NCBI RefSeq assembly: GCF_900602065.1
Contig: NZ_UWFN01000310.1
Location: 186,001 to 250,000 of the forward strand
Direction of reading: 5' to 3'
Source: Pseudomonas viridiflava
Lineage (GTDB): Bacteria > Pseudomonadota > Gammaproteobacteria > Pseudomonadales > Pseudomonadaceae
Length of the DNA stretch: 64,000 nt
Under the pieces are notes generated by a model. It was not told the origin of the DNA and did not search any database. It saw nothing but the letters and a program-made list of their open reading frames with translations. This document shows positions 34,497-43,800 of the stretch, one piece after another. A program made the translations under genes and the position numbers. Numbering within the stretch: the first letter of the stretch is position 1; each line of letters begins with the position of its first letter.

Positions 34497-35144
34497 TCAG
34501 GGCTTCTCGCCCTTGGTCCGGCGCAGCGCGATGTCAGCCAGGCACGACTCCAGTTCGCCCAGATGATCAATCGCCGAATGCACGCCCAGCGCGTAAAGCT
34601 GCAATGTCGCCTGGCCCCGTCGGTATTCGCGCTCGGCATCGGTCAGTGCCTGCCACTGCGAGGGGGATAGGCCGCACAGTGATCCGCACGATGCGAGTCC
34701 CACCGTCCAAAGCCCTGCATTGAGGCCGGCTTGCAGGAGCCTTGGCTCGCCGCTGACCAGTACGCAACCGTCCAGCTGGCTGACATTCAATTCCATCAAA
34801 GCCTGCCAGCAGGCATCGGGAGCCGGCCAGCGAGCCTTTGTCGTCGGAGTGGCTCTGATCAGATGGCTTAATGGCTGAGCCAGCCTGGCGGTCAGGTTGC
34901 CTGGCAATTCATCCACCCAGGCGCAAGGGATATCCTGCTGATGCAGCCTCTGTAACGCTTTGAAGGCGCCTGGCGTGGTCAGCGAGTGCTCGTCGCTCAG
35001 TTCGGACACACTGCGCGCTTGCGCACCAAAATCCACCAGACAGCCGCTCAGGCCAAAAAGAATGGCGGTAAACGCGGGCAGGGGAGCGGTCACGGGCGCG
35101 AGCATGGCGATATCTCTGAAATAACGCTGAACGCTACGGGGCAT
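34497..35144 (-). CDS. HAD-superfamily-like protein lacking catalytic aspartates
   Basis: A 215-aa protein with the overall layout of a HAD hydrolase of the phosphonatase/beta-phosphoglucomutase type. A hydrophobic first strand AFTAILFGLSGCLVDFGAQ is followed by a helical cap and a core with DGCVLVSGEPRLLQAGLNAGLWTVGL. In active enzymes the first motif reads FDxDGTLxD. Here both catalytic Asp positions are Gly and Ser (FGLSGC), so phosphatase activity is unlikely. The start is uncertain: an in-frame ATG at 35105 is an alternative, and neither has a clear ribosome site. It is divergent from mlaA. Confidence 0.7.
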   Translation of the reverse strand: MPRSVQRYFRDIAMLAPVTAPLPAFTAILFGLSGCLVDFGAQARSVSELSDEHSLTTPGAFKALQRLHQQDIPCAWVDELPGNLTARLAQPLSHLIRATPTTKARWPAPDACWQALMELNVSQLDGCVLVSGEPRLLQAGLNAGLWTVGLASCGSLCGLSPSQWQALTDAEREYRRGQATLQLYALGVHSAIDHLGELESCLADIALRRTKGEKP

Positions 35145-35313
35145 TTGTGACAGTAAGATGAATATCTGGTGATGGCGTTTAAAGTGTTTTATCGGTCTTA
35201 CAGACTCGAATAGCCAAGGTGCTGCCTAATTCCTGTCATATGGCCTTATACTCCCCGCCTTGACGTGTGGGGGCGTAGCGCCCGCTTCATTACTTTTGCC
35301 AGGAGTTTCAGCT

Positions 35314-36015
35314 ATGCCCGTGACCGGTGCTGGTGTGTTCAATCGTCTTGCTCAGCTGTGTGTTTGTGCCGGTATGGCGCTGGTGCCAATGGTTGCACAG
35401 GCCGCCGAAGAAGATCCGTGGGAAGGTGTTAACCGGGTCGTGTTCCGTTTCAATGACACCATTGATACCTACGCACTGAAGCCTATCGCGCAGGGCTATC
35501 AATTCATTGCTCCGCAGTTCGTTGAAGATGGCGTGCATAACTTCTTCAACAACATCGGTGATGTCGGAAACCTGGCCAACAACGTGCTGCAGGCCAAACC
35601 TGCTGCTGCCGGTGTCGATACCGCTCGCTTGATCTTCAACACCACATTCGGTCTGCTGGGCTTCATTGATGTGGGCACCAAAATGGGCCTTCAGCGCAGT
35701 GACGAAGACTTTGGTCAGACACTGGGTTACTGGGGTGTGCAGAGCGGTCCGTATGTAGTGCTGCCATTGTTTGGTCCAAGCACTGTGCGTGACGCCATCG
35801 CCAAGTATCCGGATACCTACACTTCGCCATACCGCTATATCGATCACGTGCCTACGCGCAACACTGCGCTGGGCATAAACCTGGTTGATACCCGTGCCAG
35901 CCTGTTGTCGGCCGAACGCCTGATCAATGGCGACAAGTACATCTTCATTCGTAACGCGTATCTGCAGAACCGCGAGTTCCGCGTCAAGGACGGCCAGGTC
36001 ACTGACGACTTCTGA
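35314..36015 (+). CDS. mlaA: Phospholipid-binding outer-membrane protein MlaA (VacJ)
   Basis: A component of the Mla pathway that removes misplaced phospholipids from the outer leaflet of the outer membrane. It has 233 aa with an N-terminal export signal ending MALVPMVAQA|AEE. The MlaA core is DPWEGVNRVVFRFNDTIDTY...GVDTARLIFNTTFGLLGFIDVGTKMGLQRSDEDFGQTLGYWGVQSGPYVVLPLFGPSTVRD. I see no canonical lipobox before the cleavage site, although the family is usually lipidated. CAGGAG lies 9 nt before the ATG, so the longer in-frame start at 35260 is rejected. Confidence 0.93.
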   Translation: MPVTGAGVFNRLAQLCVCAGMALVPMVAQAAEEDPWEGVNRVVFRFNDTIDTYALKPIAQGYQFIAPQFVEDGVHNFFNNIGDVGNLANNVLQAKPAAAGVDTARLIFNTTFGLLGFIDVGTKMGLQRSDEDFGQTLGYWGVQSGPYVVLPLFGPSTVRDAIAKYPDTYTSPYRYIDHVPTRNTALGINLVDTRASLLSAERLINGDKYIFIRNAYLQNREFRVKDGQVTDDF

Positions 36016-36033
36016 TTGATGCGTCGGGAATAA

Positions 36034-36067
36034 ATAAAGGCGACCTGTGGTCGCCTTTATTTTTTAC
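36034..36067 (+). terminator. Terminator of mlaA
   Basis: A perfect stem ATAAAGGCGACC/GGTCGCCTTTAT with a TGT loop is followed by TTTTTTA. Confidence 0.92.
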
Positions 36068-36113
36068 TATTTGTGAACCAGTTCCGCAGCGTCTCAGTGC
36101 ATCTTGACGATAG

Positions 36114-36389
36114 TCAGGCCCAGTTTTTGCCGTCGGCCTCGTCAGTCACCCACACAACCTCTGTTTCTGCCTCAAGGCCCTTGAGGGCCGCATGGTCTGA
36201 ATCGATTCGCACGCTCAGTTTGTCGCCCACTTTGAAAGTTCTGGGCGCCTGTACCTGCATCCCGGAGCTCGATAAATCAATGCACACAGCCGGGATGACC
36301 TGGCCTGCGTAGATCAAACTGATGTCGGCTTCCACGCGCATCCGGATGTAGTCTCTTTTCTCCTCGTAGCTTCGATCATTTAGACTCAT
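36114..36389 (-). CDS. PilZ domain protein, C-terminus possibly frameshifted
   Basis: A 91-aa c-di-GMP receptor-type protein. Both binding motifs are intact: EEKRDYIRMRV (RxxxR) and DLSSSGM (DxSxxG). It stops abruptly at ADGKNWA. In the next frame the sequence continues GLTIVKMH before a stop at 36094, which looks like the missing last PilZ strand, so a one-base deletion in a G-run (TGGGCC) may have shortened it. AAGGA lies 8 nt before the ATG at 36389. It is convergent with mlaA and divergent from rssB. Confidence 0.75.
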   Translation of the reverse strand: MSLNDRSYEEKRDYIRMRVEADISLIYAGQVIPAVCIDLSSSGMQVQAPRTFKVGDKLSVRIDSDHAALKGLEAETEVVWVTDEADGKNWA

Positions 36390-36653
36390 ATTTAGTCCTT
36401 CGTTTTCGTTGCTGAATTCATGGTTCTTATAACTCTGAGCGATTTGCCGTGTAAAGACGCAAAGTGGGCGCTGGCGCGTGCTTGAAACGCCCGTCGGATG
36501 GGAGTACCGTCTGCGCCTTGAAGGGCACCTCTGAAACGCCACTTACAGGATCAAAAGTCCGGTCGTGCGGTCAGAGAGGCTAGAAGCGAATCCAGTACGC
36601 AGACCCGTGAACCGGGTTGCCTACGCCAACCTAATCTGGCGCCGTTTGCCCAC

Positions 36654-37838
36654 ATGCAGAAAACCAGTGCCACGCTGCTGATAATCGATGACGACGAAGT
36701 AGTGCGAGCGAGCCTCGCCGCCTACTTGGAAGACAGTGGCTTCAGCGTCCTGCAAGCTAACAATGGCTTGCAGGGCATACAGATATTCGAGCAGGACAAG
36801 CCCGATCTGGTGATCTGCGACTTGCGCATGCCGCAGATGGGCGGGCTAGAGCTTATCCGGCAGGTGACGGCTATTGCGCCGGAAACTCCTGTTATCGTGG
36901 TGTCTGGTGCGGGCGTCATGAACGATGCCGTCGAGGCGCTACGCCTGGGCGCTGCCGATTACCTGATCAAACCTCTTGAAGACCTGGCAGTGCTGGAGCA
37001 CTCGGTTCGTCGGGCGCTGGATCGCGCGCGCCTGCTTCAGGAAAACCAGCTTTACCGCAAGAAGCTTGAAGCCGCCAACCGCGAACTGGAGGCCAGCCTG
37101 CATCTTCTTCAGGAAGACCAGGATGCCGGTCGCCAGGTGCAGATGAACATGCTGCCGATCAGTCCGTGGTCGATCGACCAGTTCAACTTCGCCCATGAAA
37201 TCATCCCGTCGCTTTACCTGTCGGGTGACTTCGTCGATTACTTCCGAGTAGACGAGCGCCGGGTGGCGTTCTATCTGGCAGATGTTTCCGGGCATGGTGC
37301 TTCGTCGGCATTTATTACCGTGCTGCTGAAGTTCATGACCACGCGCCTGCTGTTCGAATCCAAGCGAGGCGGTACACTACCGGAGTTCAAGCCTTCGGAT
37401 GTTCTCGGCCACATCAACCGCGGTCTGATCAGTTGCAAGCTGGGTAAGCATGTGACGATGGTGGGTGGCGTGATTGACGAGGGTTCGGGGAAAATGACTT
37501 ATGCAGTCGGCGGTCATTTGCCACTGCCTGTGTTGTATACGCCGGGTGAAGCACGCTATCTGGAAGGCCGTGGTTTCCCGGTGGGTCTGTTTAACGAAGC
37601 CACCTATCAGGATCATGTGATCGACTTGCCAGAGTCGTTTAGTCTGACCCTGTTGTCTGATGGCATTCTGGATCTACTTCCCGGTGATACACTCAAAGAG
37701 AAAGAAGCCGCGCTACCTGAACTGGTAAAAGCGGCGGGCGGCAGCCTGGATGGCTTGCGTCAGACTTTTGGATTGGCCACGCTAGGGGAGATGCCGGATG
37801 ATATCGCCTTGTTAGTGTTGAGCAGGAACCTTGAATGA
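36654..37838 (+). CDS. rssB: Response regulator with SpoIIE/PP2C-type phosphatase domain (RssB-like)
   Basis: A 394-aa signalling protein. Receiver domain (residues 1-125) with DDDE, phospho-Asp in VICDLRMPQMGG and Lys in YLIKPLEDL. A coiled-coil linker (LYRKKLEAANRELEASLHLLQED) leads to a PP2C-like Ser/Thr phosphatase domain with metal-site residues in SGDFVDYFRV, LADVSGHGASSAF and LLSDGILDLLPG. In Pseudomonas the orthologous gene forms a partner-switching pair with the STAS protein encoded next, controlling RpoS. The phosphatase presumably dephosphorylates that protein. The stop overlaps the rssC start (ATGA). No clear ribosome site precedes the ATG. Confidence 0.9.
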   Translation: MQKTSATLLIIDDDEVVRASLAAYLEDSGFSVLQANNGLQGIQIFEQDKPDLVICDLRMPQMGGLELIRQVTAIAPETPVIVVSGAGVMNDAVEALRLGAADYLIKPLEDLAVLEHSVRRALDRARLLQENQLYRKKLEAANRELEASLHLLQEDQDAGRQVQMNMLPISPWSIDQFNFAHEIIPSLYLSGDFVDYFRVDERRVAFYLADVSGHGASSAFITVLLKFMTTRLLFESKRGGTLPEFKPSDVLGHINRGLISCKLGKHVTMVGGVIDEGSGKMTYAVGGHLPLPVLYTPGEARYLEGRGFPVGLFNEATYQDHVIDLPESFSLTLLSDGILDLLPGDTLKEKEAALPELVKAAGGSLDGLRQTFGLATLGEMPDDIALLVLSRNLE

Positions 37839-38317
37839 GTACCGGTAGAATCCAGTTCGCCGAGCAAGAAGGCACCTTCGTTCTCAAGTTTGTTGGGGAA
37901 GTGCGCCTGACCTTATGTTCGGCTTTGGATGCGACTATTGAGCGAATCTTCACCGCTCTGAATTTTTCGGCGGTGGTTATCGACCTCACCGAAACCCGCA
38001 GCATCGACAGCACGACGCTTGGCTTGCTGGCCAAACTGTCGATTTTGTCGCGTCAAAAAGTCGGGCTTTTGCCTACGCTGGTCACCACCCATGAAGACAT
38101 CACCCGGCTTTTGCAGTCGATGGGTTTCGACCAGGTGTTCAACATTGTTGACCGGCCAATCCCGTGTCCTGAATGCCTGACGGACCTGCCGTCCCAGGAT
38201 CAGTGCGAAGAAGTGGTCAAGGCCAAGGTGCTGGAAGCGCACAAGATTCTCATGGGACTCAACGACTCCAATCGCGAAGCGTTCCATGATCTTGTCAACG
38301 CGCTTGAGCGTCACTGA
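37835..38317 (+). CDS. rssC: STAS-domain anti-sigma factor antagonist (RssC-like)
   Basis: A 160-aa partner of the upstream phosphatase. The STAS domain carries the phosphorylatable Ser in VVIDLTETRSIDSTTLGLLAKLS (the conserved D-S-T context). A ~50-residue C-terminal extension with two CPEC-type Cys (RPIPCPECLTDLP) and helices follows. The family is known for partner switching that sets RpoS activity. ATGA overlap with rssB indicates coupled translation. Confidence 0.88.
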   Translation: MSTGRIQFAEQEGTFVLKFVGEVRLTLCSALDATIERIFTALNFSAVVIDLTETRSIDSTTLGLLAKLSILSRQKVGLLPTLVTTHEDITRLLQSMGFDQVFNIVDRPIPCPECLTDLPSQDQCEEVVKAKVLEAHKILMGLNDSNREAFHDLVNALERH

Positions 38318-38357
38318 TCCTTCAAGACTTTTGATTCGTAACTGAATGACGATCAGC

Positions 38358-38392
38358 AAAAAGGGCGGCATCCGCGAGGATGTCGCCCTTTT
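38358..38392. terminator. Hairpin terminator between rssC and tal
   Basis: AAAAGGGCGGCATCC and GGATGTCGCCCTTTT form a stem with one mismatch and a GCGA loop, then TTAG. It lies between convergent genes and could serve both. Confidence 0.82.
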
Positions 38393-38423
38393 AGTATTTC
38401 AGCCTGGTCTTTCAGTGCATTGA

Positions 38424-39350
38424 TCAGACCTTGGCGCTGAGCAATGCTTCGAGTTTTTCCTGGTCGCGAGCGAACTGACGAATACCTTCGGCCAGCTTCT
38501 CGGTTGCCATGGCATCTTCGTTGGACGCCCAACGGAACTGGCTTTCGTTCAACGTTACACGCGGCTCACCGGCGTTGCCCGGGTTCAGCTTGCGCTCCAG
38601 CGTGCCGGTGTCTTCCGCCAGTTTTTGCAGCAGGTCCGGGCTGATGGTCAGGCGATCACAGCCCGCCAATTGCTCGATCTGGCTCAGGTTGCGGAAGCTG
38701 GCACCCATGACCACGGTCTTGTAGTCATTGGCCTTGTAGTAGTTGTAGATGCGGGTCACGGACTTCACGCCCGGATCTTCGGCGCCGACGTAATCCTTGC
38801 CTTCAGCCTTTTTGTACCAGTCGTAGATCCGGCCCACGAACGGCGAAATCAGGAACACGCCTGCATCGGCACACGCTTGGGCCTGTGCGAAGGAAAACAG
38901 CAGAGTCAGGTTGCACTGGATGCCTTTCTTTTCCAGTACTTCGGCAGCACGAATACCTTCCCAGGTCGACGCCAGCTTGATCAGGATACGATCCTTGCTG
39001 ATACCCGCCTGGTCATACATGTCGATCAGGCGTTGGGCGCGGTCGATACAGGCATTGGTATCAAAAGAGAGGCGGGCATCGACTTCGGTGGAAACCCGGC
39101 CTGGTATGACCTTGAGGATTTCCTGGCAGATAGCGACGGCAAAGCGATCAGACGCCAGGCCGATATCGCCATTAGCGCCGCTGAAGGCTGCTTTGAGGCG
39201 GTCAGCATTGCTGTCGCTGGAACCGGCCTTGAGCAGCAGGGAAGGGTTGGTGGTCGCGTCGACCGGCTTGAGTTTCTCGATGGCAGCGAAATCGCCGGTG
39301 TCGGCAACAACGGTGGTGAATGCTTTGAGTTGATCCAGCTTGGAAGTCAT
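38424..39350 (-). CDS. tal: Transaldolase
   Basis: A pentose-phosphate pathway enzyme that moves a dihydroxyacetone unit from sedoheptulose-7-phosphate to glyceraldehyde-3-phosphate. It has 308 aa. The Schiff-base Lys is in RILIKLASTWEGIRAAE. VDARLSFDT and LLFSFAQAQACADAGVFLISPFVGRIYDWYK are characteristic of class I transaldolase B. I chose the ATG at 39350 (MTSKLDQLKAFTTVVADTGDF), the family start, over an in-frame start 54 nt upstream. It is convergent with rssC. Confidence 0.96.
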   Translation of the reverse strand: MTSKLDQLKAFTTVVADTGDFAAIEKLKPVDATTNPSLLLKAGSSDSNADRLKAAFSGANGDIGLASDRFAVAICQEILKVIPGRVSTEVDARLSFDTNACIDRAQRLIDMYDQAGISKDRILIKLASTWEGIRAAEVLEKKGIQCNLTLLFSFAQAQACADAGVFLISPFVGRIYDWYKKAEGKDYVGAEDPGVKSVTRIYNYYKANDYKTVVMGASFRNLSQIEQLAGCDRLTISPDLLQKLAEDTGTLERKLNPGNAGEPRVTLNESQFRWASNEDAMATEKLAEGIRQFARDQEKLEALLSAKV

Positions 39351-39530
39351 GAGCGTGCTCTGTCCTGTGCGGTTAGGTGACATTACCCGAGCGTTGCCGC
39401 CCACTCAAGGGCGCAAAGCATAACGCCGCGCCAGAACAGGGCGGCCTGCTGCCCGGGTGGGCGAAAACTCGATCCAGACTGGTTGGAGCACGATCTGCGG
39501 CACTTGTTCCGTGGGTTCAACTCTGTGGCT

Positions 39531-40541
39531 TCAGCGACCTTCCAGCAGGCCAGCCGCCTGATCCAGAAGCGCCAATGGATCCTGAGTCTTGTGGATGTCC
39601 ACCGAAAGTAGTTGCCGGAAGCGGCGTGCCCCTGGGAAACCGGTGCCCAGGCCCAACACGTGACGTGTGACATGGTGCATCGAGCCACCGCTCTGGATGT
39701 GCGCTGCAATGTACGGACGCATCGCCGCCAGCGCCTCGGCGCGGGAAATCACCGGAACATCGCTACCGAACAACTGCTGATCGACTTCAGCCAGCAGATA
39801 AGGGTTGTGATACGCCTCCCGACCCAGCATCACGCCGTCGAACACCTGTAAATGCTCCTGGCATTGTTCAAGGGTCTTGATCCCGCCATTGAGGATGATT
39901 TCCAGGTCAGGGAAGTCGCGCTTCAACTGCGCAGCAACGTCATAGCGCAGCGGCGGGATATCGCGGTTTTCCTTGGGAGACAGCCCCTCAAGAATCGCAA
40001 TTCGCGCATGCACGGTAAAACTGGTGCAGCCCGCTTCGCGCACAGTCCCGACGAAATCGCACAATTGCTCGTAACTGTCGCGACCATTGATCCCGATCCG
40101 GTGCTTGACCGTCACCGGTATCGACACCGCGTCACGCATCGCCTTGACGCAATCAGCCACCAACTGCGGATGCGCCATCAGCACCGCACCAATCATATTG
40201 TTTTGCACCCGGTCACTCGGGCAGCCGACATTCAGATTGACCTCGTCATAGCCCACGGCCTCAGCCATCCGCGCGCACGCCGCCAGATCCGCCGGAACGC
40301 TACCGCCCAACTGCAACGCCAGCGGATGCTCCGCCTCGTCGTGCTGGAGGAAGCGATGTGGATCAGCGTTGAGCAAAGCGCCAGTGGTGACCATTTCGGT
40401 GTAGAGCAGGGCGTTCTTCGAGAGGAGGCGCAGGAAGAAGCGGCAGTGGCGGTCTGTCCAGTCCATCATCGGCGCTACGGAGAAGCGTCTGGATACCGTA
40501 GCGCTTGTGTTTACTGGGCTGGAGTGGGCGTTCTGTACCAT
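39531..40541 (-). CDS. dusA: tRNA-dihydrouridine(20/20a) synthase DusA
   Basis: An FMN-dependent reductase that makes dihydrouridine at positions 20/20a of the tRNA D-loop. It has 336 aa. The TIM-barrel start VAPMMDWTDRHCRFFLRLL is the Dus signature. The catalytic Cys is in NLNVGCPSDRVQNNMIGA. VTVKHRIGINGRDSYEQLCDFV and ILNGGIKTLEQCQEHL bind tRNA and FMN phosphate. The 5' end of dusA is a known integration target for some genomic islands. A non-core autotransporter lies just beyond it here. Confidence 0.95.
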   Translation of the reverse strand: MVQNAHSSPVNTSATVSRRFSVAPMMDWTDRHCRFFLRLLSKNALLYTEMVTTGALLNADPHRFLQHDEAEHPLALQLGGSVPADLAACARMAEAVGYDEVNLNVGCPSDRVQNNMIGAVLMAHPQLVADCVKAMRDAVSIPVTVKHRIGINGRDSYEQLCDFVGTVREAGCTSFTVHARIAILEGLSPKENRDIPPLRYDVAAQLKRDFPDLEIILNGGIKTLEQCQEHLQVFDGVMLGREAYHNPYLLAEVDQQLFGSDVPVISRAEALAAMRPYIAAHIQSGGSMHHVTRHVLGLGTGFPGARRFRQLLSVDIHKTQDPLALLDQAAGLLEGR

Positions 40542-40865
40542 TATGCTCTACGTATTTTCGGGTTTTTTGGGGTGTCGATGGTGCGCTGTACCGCTTGAAG
40601 TGGACGCGCACCACTTTCGATATGGCGACTATCCAGGCAAGAAAACTGGCGGGTGCTGCTGCGGGCCAAGTGGCCCAGGATTCTTGTCGGCGACCTTGGG
40701 GTTGCAAGTCTATCAATACCGCCAGACCTTCGCCCGAAAACCAGTAGTGCCGCCGTGGGAGGGCTGCATGAATCGGAGCTCTTGTTCGGATGTGAAGAGC
40801 TCCGGTCAAAAAATCGGGGGCGACGAGTGCTCTGCGACAGACCTATTCGCCTCAAGCATCGTGTG
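40542..40865. other. Spacer between dusA and the autotransporter gene
   Basis: 324 nt holding no convincing gene. A perfect 10-bp hairpin CGGAGCTCTT/AAGAGCTCCG (40774-40804) lies ~60 nt downstream of the autotransporter stop. It lacks a T-run in either direction. No copy of the dusA 5' end (attachment-site duplication) was seen by eye in the following 5 kb. Confidence 0.5.
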
Positions 40866-43800
40866 TCAGAACGAGTAGCTGACCTTGAATGAACCCGTCA
40901 CGCCCTGACGATCACCAAGATAACTCTGCACACCCACATCGACGCTCAGAGCCTCGACGGCAGCCAGTGGATTCATCGTCGCACCCACTTCAACAATACC
41001 TGTATTGCCACTTAGCGAAGGCTTTTCGATGGAAAGGTCATAGGCACTTCCTGAGGCGTCGCCTTTAAACTCATGCTCATAGGCTACACCTGCGTAAGGC
41101 TTGATCCGGCGGGTGTAGGCATAGCTGTAGCGCGTGCCCACACGAACCCGAGAGCTTTGGGAGGCGCCGAAAGTCAGTTGGTCATTGCCGATATTCACCT
41201 TGTCGGCATTTTGCTTGCCCCAAGTGTAGCGACCATAAACATCCAGCGACTGCTTCTCGTCGAGGTTCAGGATGTAACCCACACCCGCCAGGGCGCCGTA
41301 GTACCTGGATTTAGTATCGTATTGACCCCGTACACCTTCGGCGTCGGTCAGGTCATTACTATCAAAACTCATTTTTGCAGTACCCGTACGCACAGAGGCG
41401 TCGAGGTACAGGCCATCTTTGGCGCCGGTATCAGATCCTGGTTTTTTATTCAGCCCCGTGTCGGCCACATCCATATGGAACAAGACTCCGCCACCGGTGT
41501 AACGGAAATCACCACCGCCGCGGACCGGGTCGTAACCGGTGAAGCTGTTGTAGCTGTCGTAATTACCGCTGCCATGCTCTGCAAAAACACCCAGGGTGAT
41601 TGCACTCTGATCTTGCAGCTCAAAGCCTGTAGCGACGCCCAATGCCACGCTAAAACCGCGCACATCGATGTGTGAACCGGTTTTGTAACGGCTGGAACCA
41701 CCGCTTACAGCAGTAAATGGTGCCAGGTTGACACCGCTGCCATTTTTGCTGGTTTGTTGCAGGCTGGAACGGGCCGCGCTAATACCGTTATCACTGATCA
41801 GATCTGCGCCTTGATTGGTAACAGCCAGGGACGCGGCGCGGCCTTCCAGAAAGGCTTTGGATGTCGGGTTGAGTCGGCCAGCAGGGGTGGGAGAGCTCGC
41901 GGCCTTTTTGCCATCAATGCTCAGAACCAATTCATCATTTACGACGCTTAAGTTCGCGTCGTAAATAATGAAATGGCCCTGTGTGATCTGTGTCGTCGTG
42001 AGCGTGGGTGTGCCTTGGGCTTTGTCGATCAACGTCACGGTGTCACCGGCATTGAGAACGTTGCCGTCGTTTTCTATCGCCATCGTGTGTGTGGTGCCGG
42101 TGAGCTGAACCTTGTCAGATCCTGTGATAGTGATCAGCGTGTCGTTGTTAATGACGTCTTTGGGCAGCACCCAGTTGTACTTCTCAAAGTTGTAGATGCC
42201 GGTCAGCGAGCCTCGGTAACCGTTCAGGTTCAAGGTGTTGCCAGTGAATGCTTTGCTATTGTTAACCGTTCCATCGCCATTAACGCTGTAACCCCCGTAG
42301 ACCGATCCTCCAATGATTAAGCTGGCGCCTTCCAGTGTCACGATATTGTTCTCGACCCGGCCTCCCTCGCCGGTAGTTCCAGTATTGCCTCCTGCGCCGC
42401 CCTGGCTGTAGCCTCCATAGATATCTCCGGAAAGGGAGGACGTTCCTGAGATCGTCACCTTGTTACCGGAGACATGGCCGCCATCGCCGCCATCGCCGTC
42501 ATTGGAGGAAAAGGAGGTTCCTCCCGCGCCGCCGGCGCTGAATCCGCCGAATACTGATCCACCTCTCTGACCATCAGCCCCCCCTGCAGAAGAGGAACTA
42601 TTTCCGCCGTCTCCTCCGATGGCCCCGGTTAGCGTGACATTGGTCAGCGTGACCGAATTGCCGGAGACCTCGCCGCCGTTGCCGCCATTTGCGAACGCAG
42701 GGGAAGAGGGGGTGGAAGGCGAAGATGAAGAAGAGGAAGAGAATCCACCGCCGCCGCCTGCACTGAATCCACCGTATACCGAGCCCCCACCCTGACCACC
42801 AGCACCACCAGCAGAAAAGGAACTATTTCCGCCGTCACCTCCATTGGCTCCCGTCAGCGTGACATTGGTCAGCGTGACCGTATTGCCGGAGACCTCGCCT
42901 CCGTTGCCGCCCATAGCGGATGAAGAGGAGGAAGATAAGAATGAGGATGAGGATGAAGAGTGCCCCCCGCTGCCGCCGGCACTGAATCCGCCATATACCG
43001 ACCCCCCTCCCTGACCACCAGCACCACCAGCACCCGTGAGAGTGATATTACCGGAGGAGGAAGCATCGCCACCGTCGCCACCGTCTGCCCCCGTTATCGT
43101 GACATCGGTCAGTGTGACCGTGTTGTCGGAGACCTGGCCTCCGTCGCCTCCATTGGCGGAGGAAGGGTAGGCGGAAGGTGAGGTTGAAGATGAGGAAGAG
43201 GAGTGCCCCCCCGCGCCACCGGAGCTAAATCCGCCGAATACCGATCCCCCACCCTGGCCTCCAGCGCCACCAGCACCCGTGCTAGCAATGGTGGCAGAAG
43301 CGGAAGTATCACCGCCGTCGCCTCCATTGGCTCCCGTAAGCGTGACATTGGTCAGCGTGACCGTGTTGCCGGAGGCCTCGCCGCCGTCGCCGCCATTTGC
43401 GGTGTCGGAGGCGGTGGCTGAGGAGTGCCCCCCGCTGCCGCCGGCACTGAATCCGCCGTATACAGACCCCCCACCCTGACCACCAGCACCACTAGCGCCG
43501 GAGCTGACAATAGTTCCGGAAGAGGAAGTATCACCACCGGTGCCCCCGTTGGCTCCCGTTAGCGTGACGTCGGTCAGTGTGACGGTATTGCCGGAAACCT
43601 CTCCGCCTTCGCCACCATTGGCGGAAGAGGGGCTGGAGGAGGGAAAGGGCCCGGAGGATGAGGATGAAGAGTCTCCGCCTGCACTGCCGGTGCTGAATCC
43701 GCCGTAGACTGACCCACCCCCTTGACCGCCAGCATCGCCAGAAGCACTTACAGCAAAAGTACCAGAAGACGATGTATCACCACCGTCGCCTCCGTCCGCT

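Noticed and set aside
40507..40878. Open frame in the dusA/autotransporter spacer
   Set aside because: It overlaps the start of dusA on the other strand, has no recognisable domain and a Cys-rich random-looking composition.
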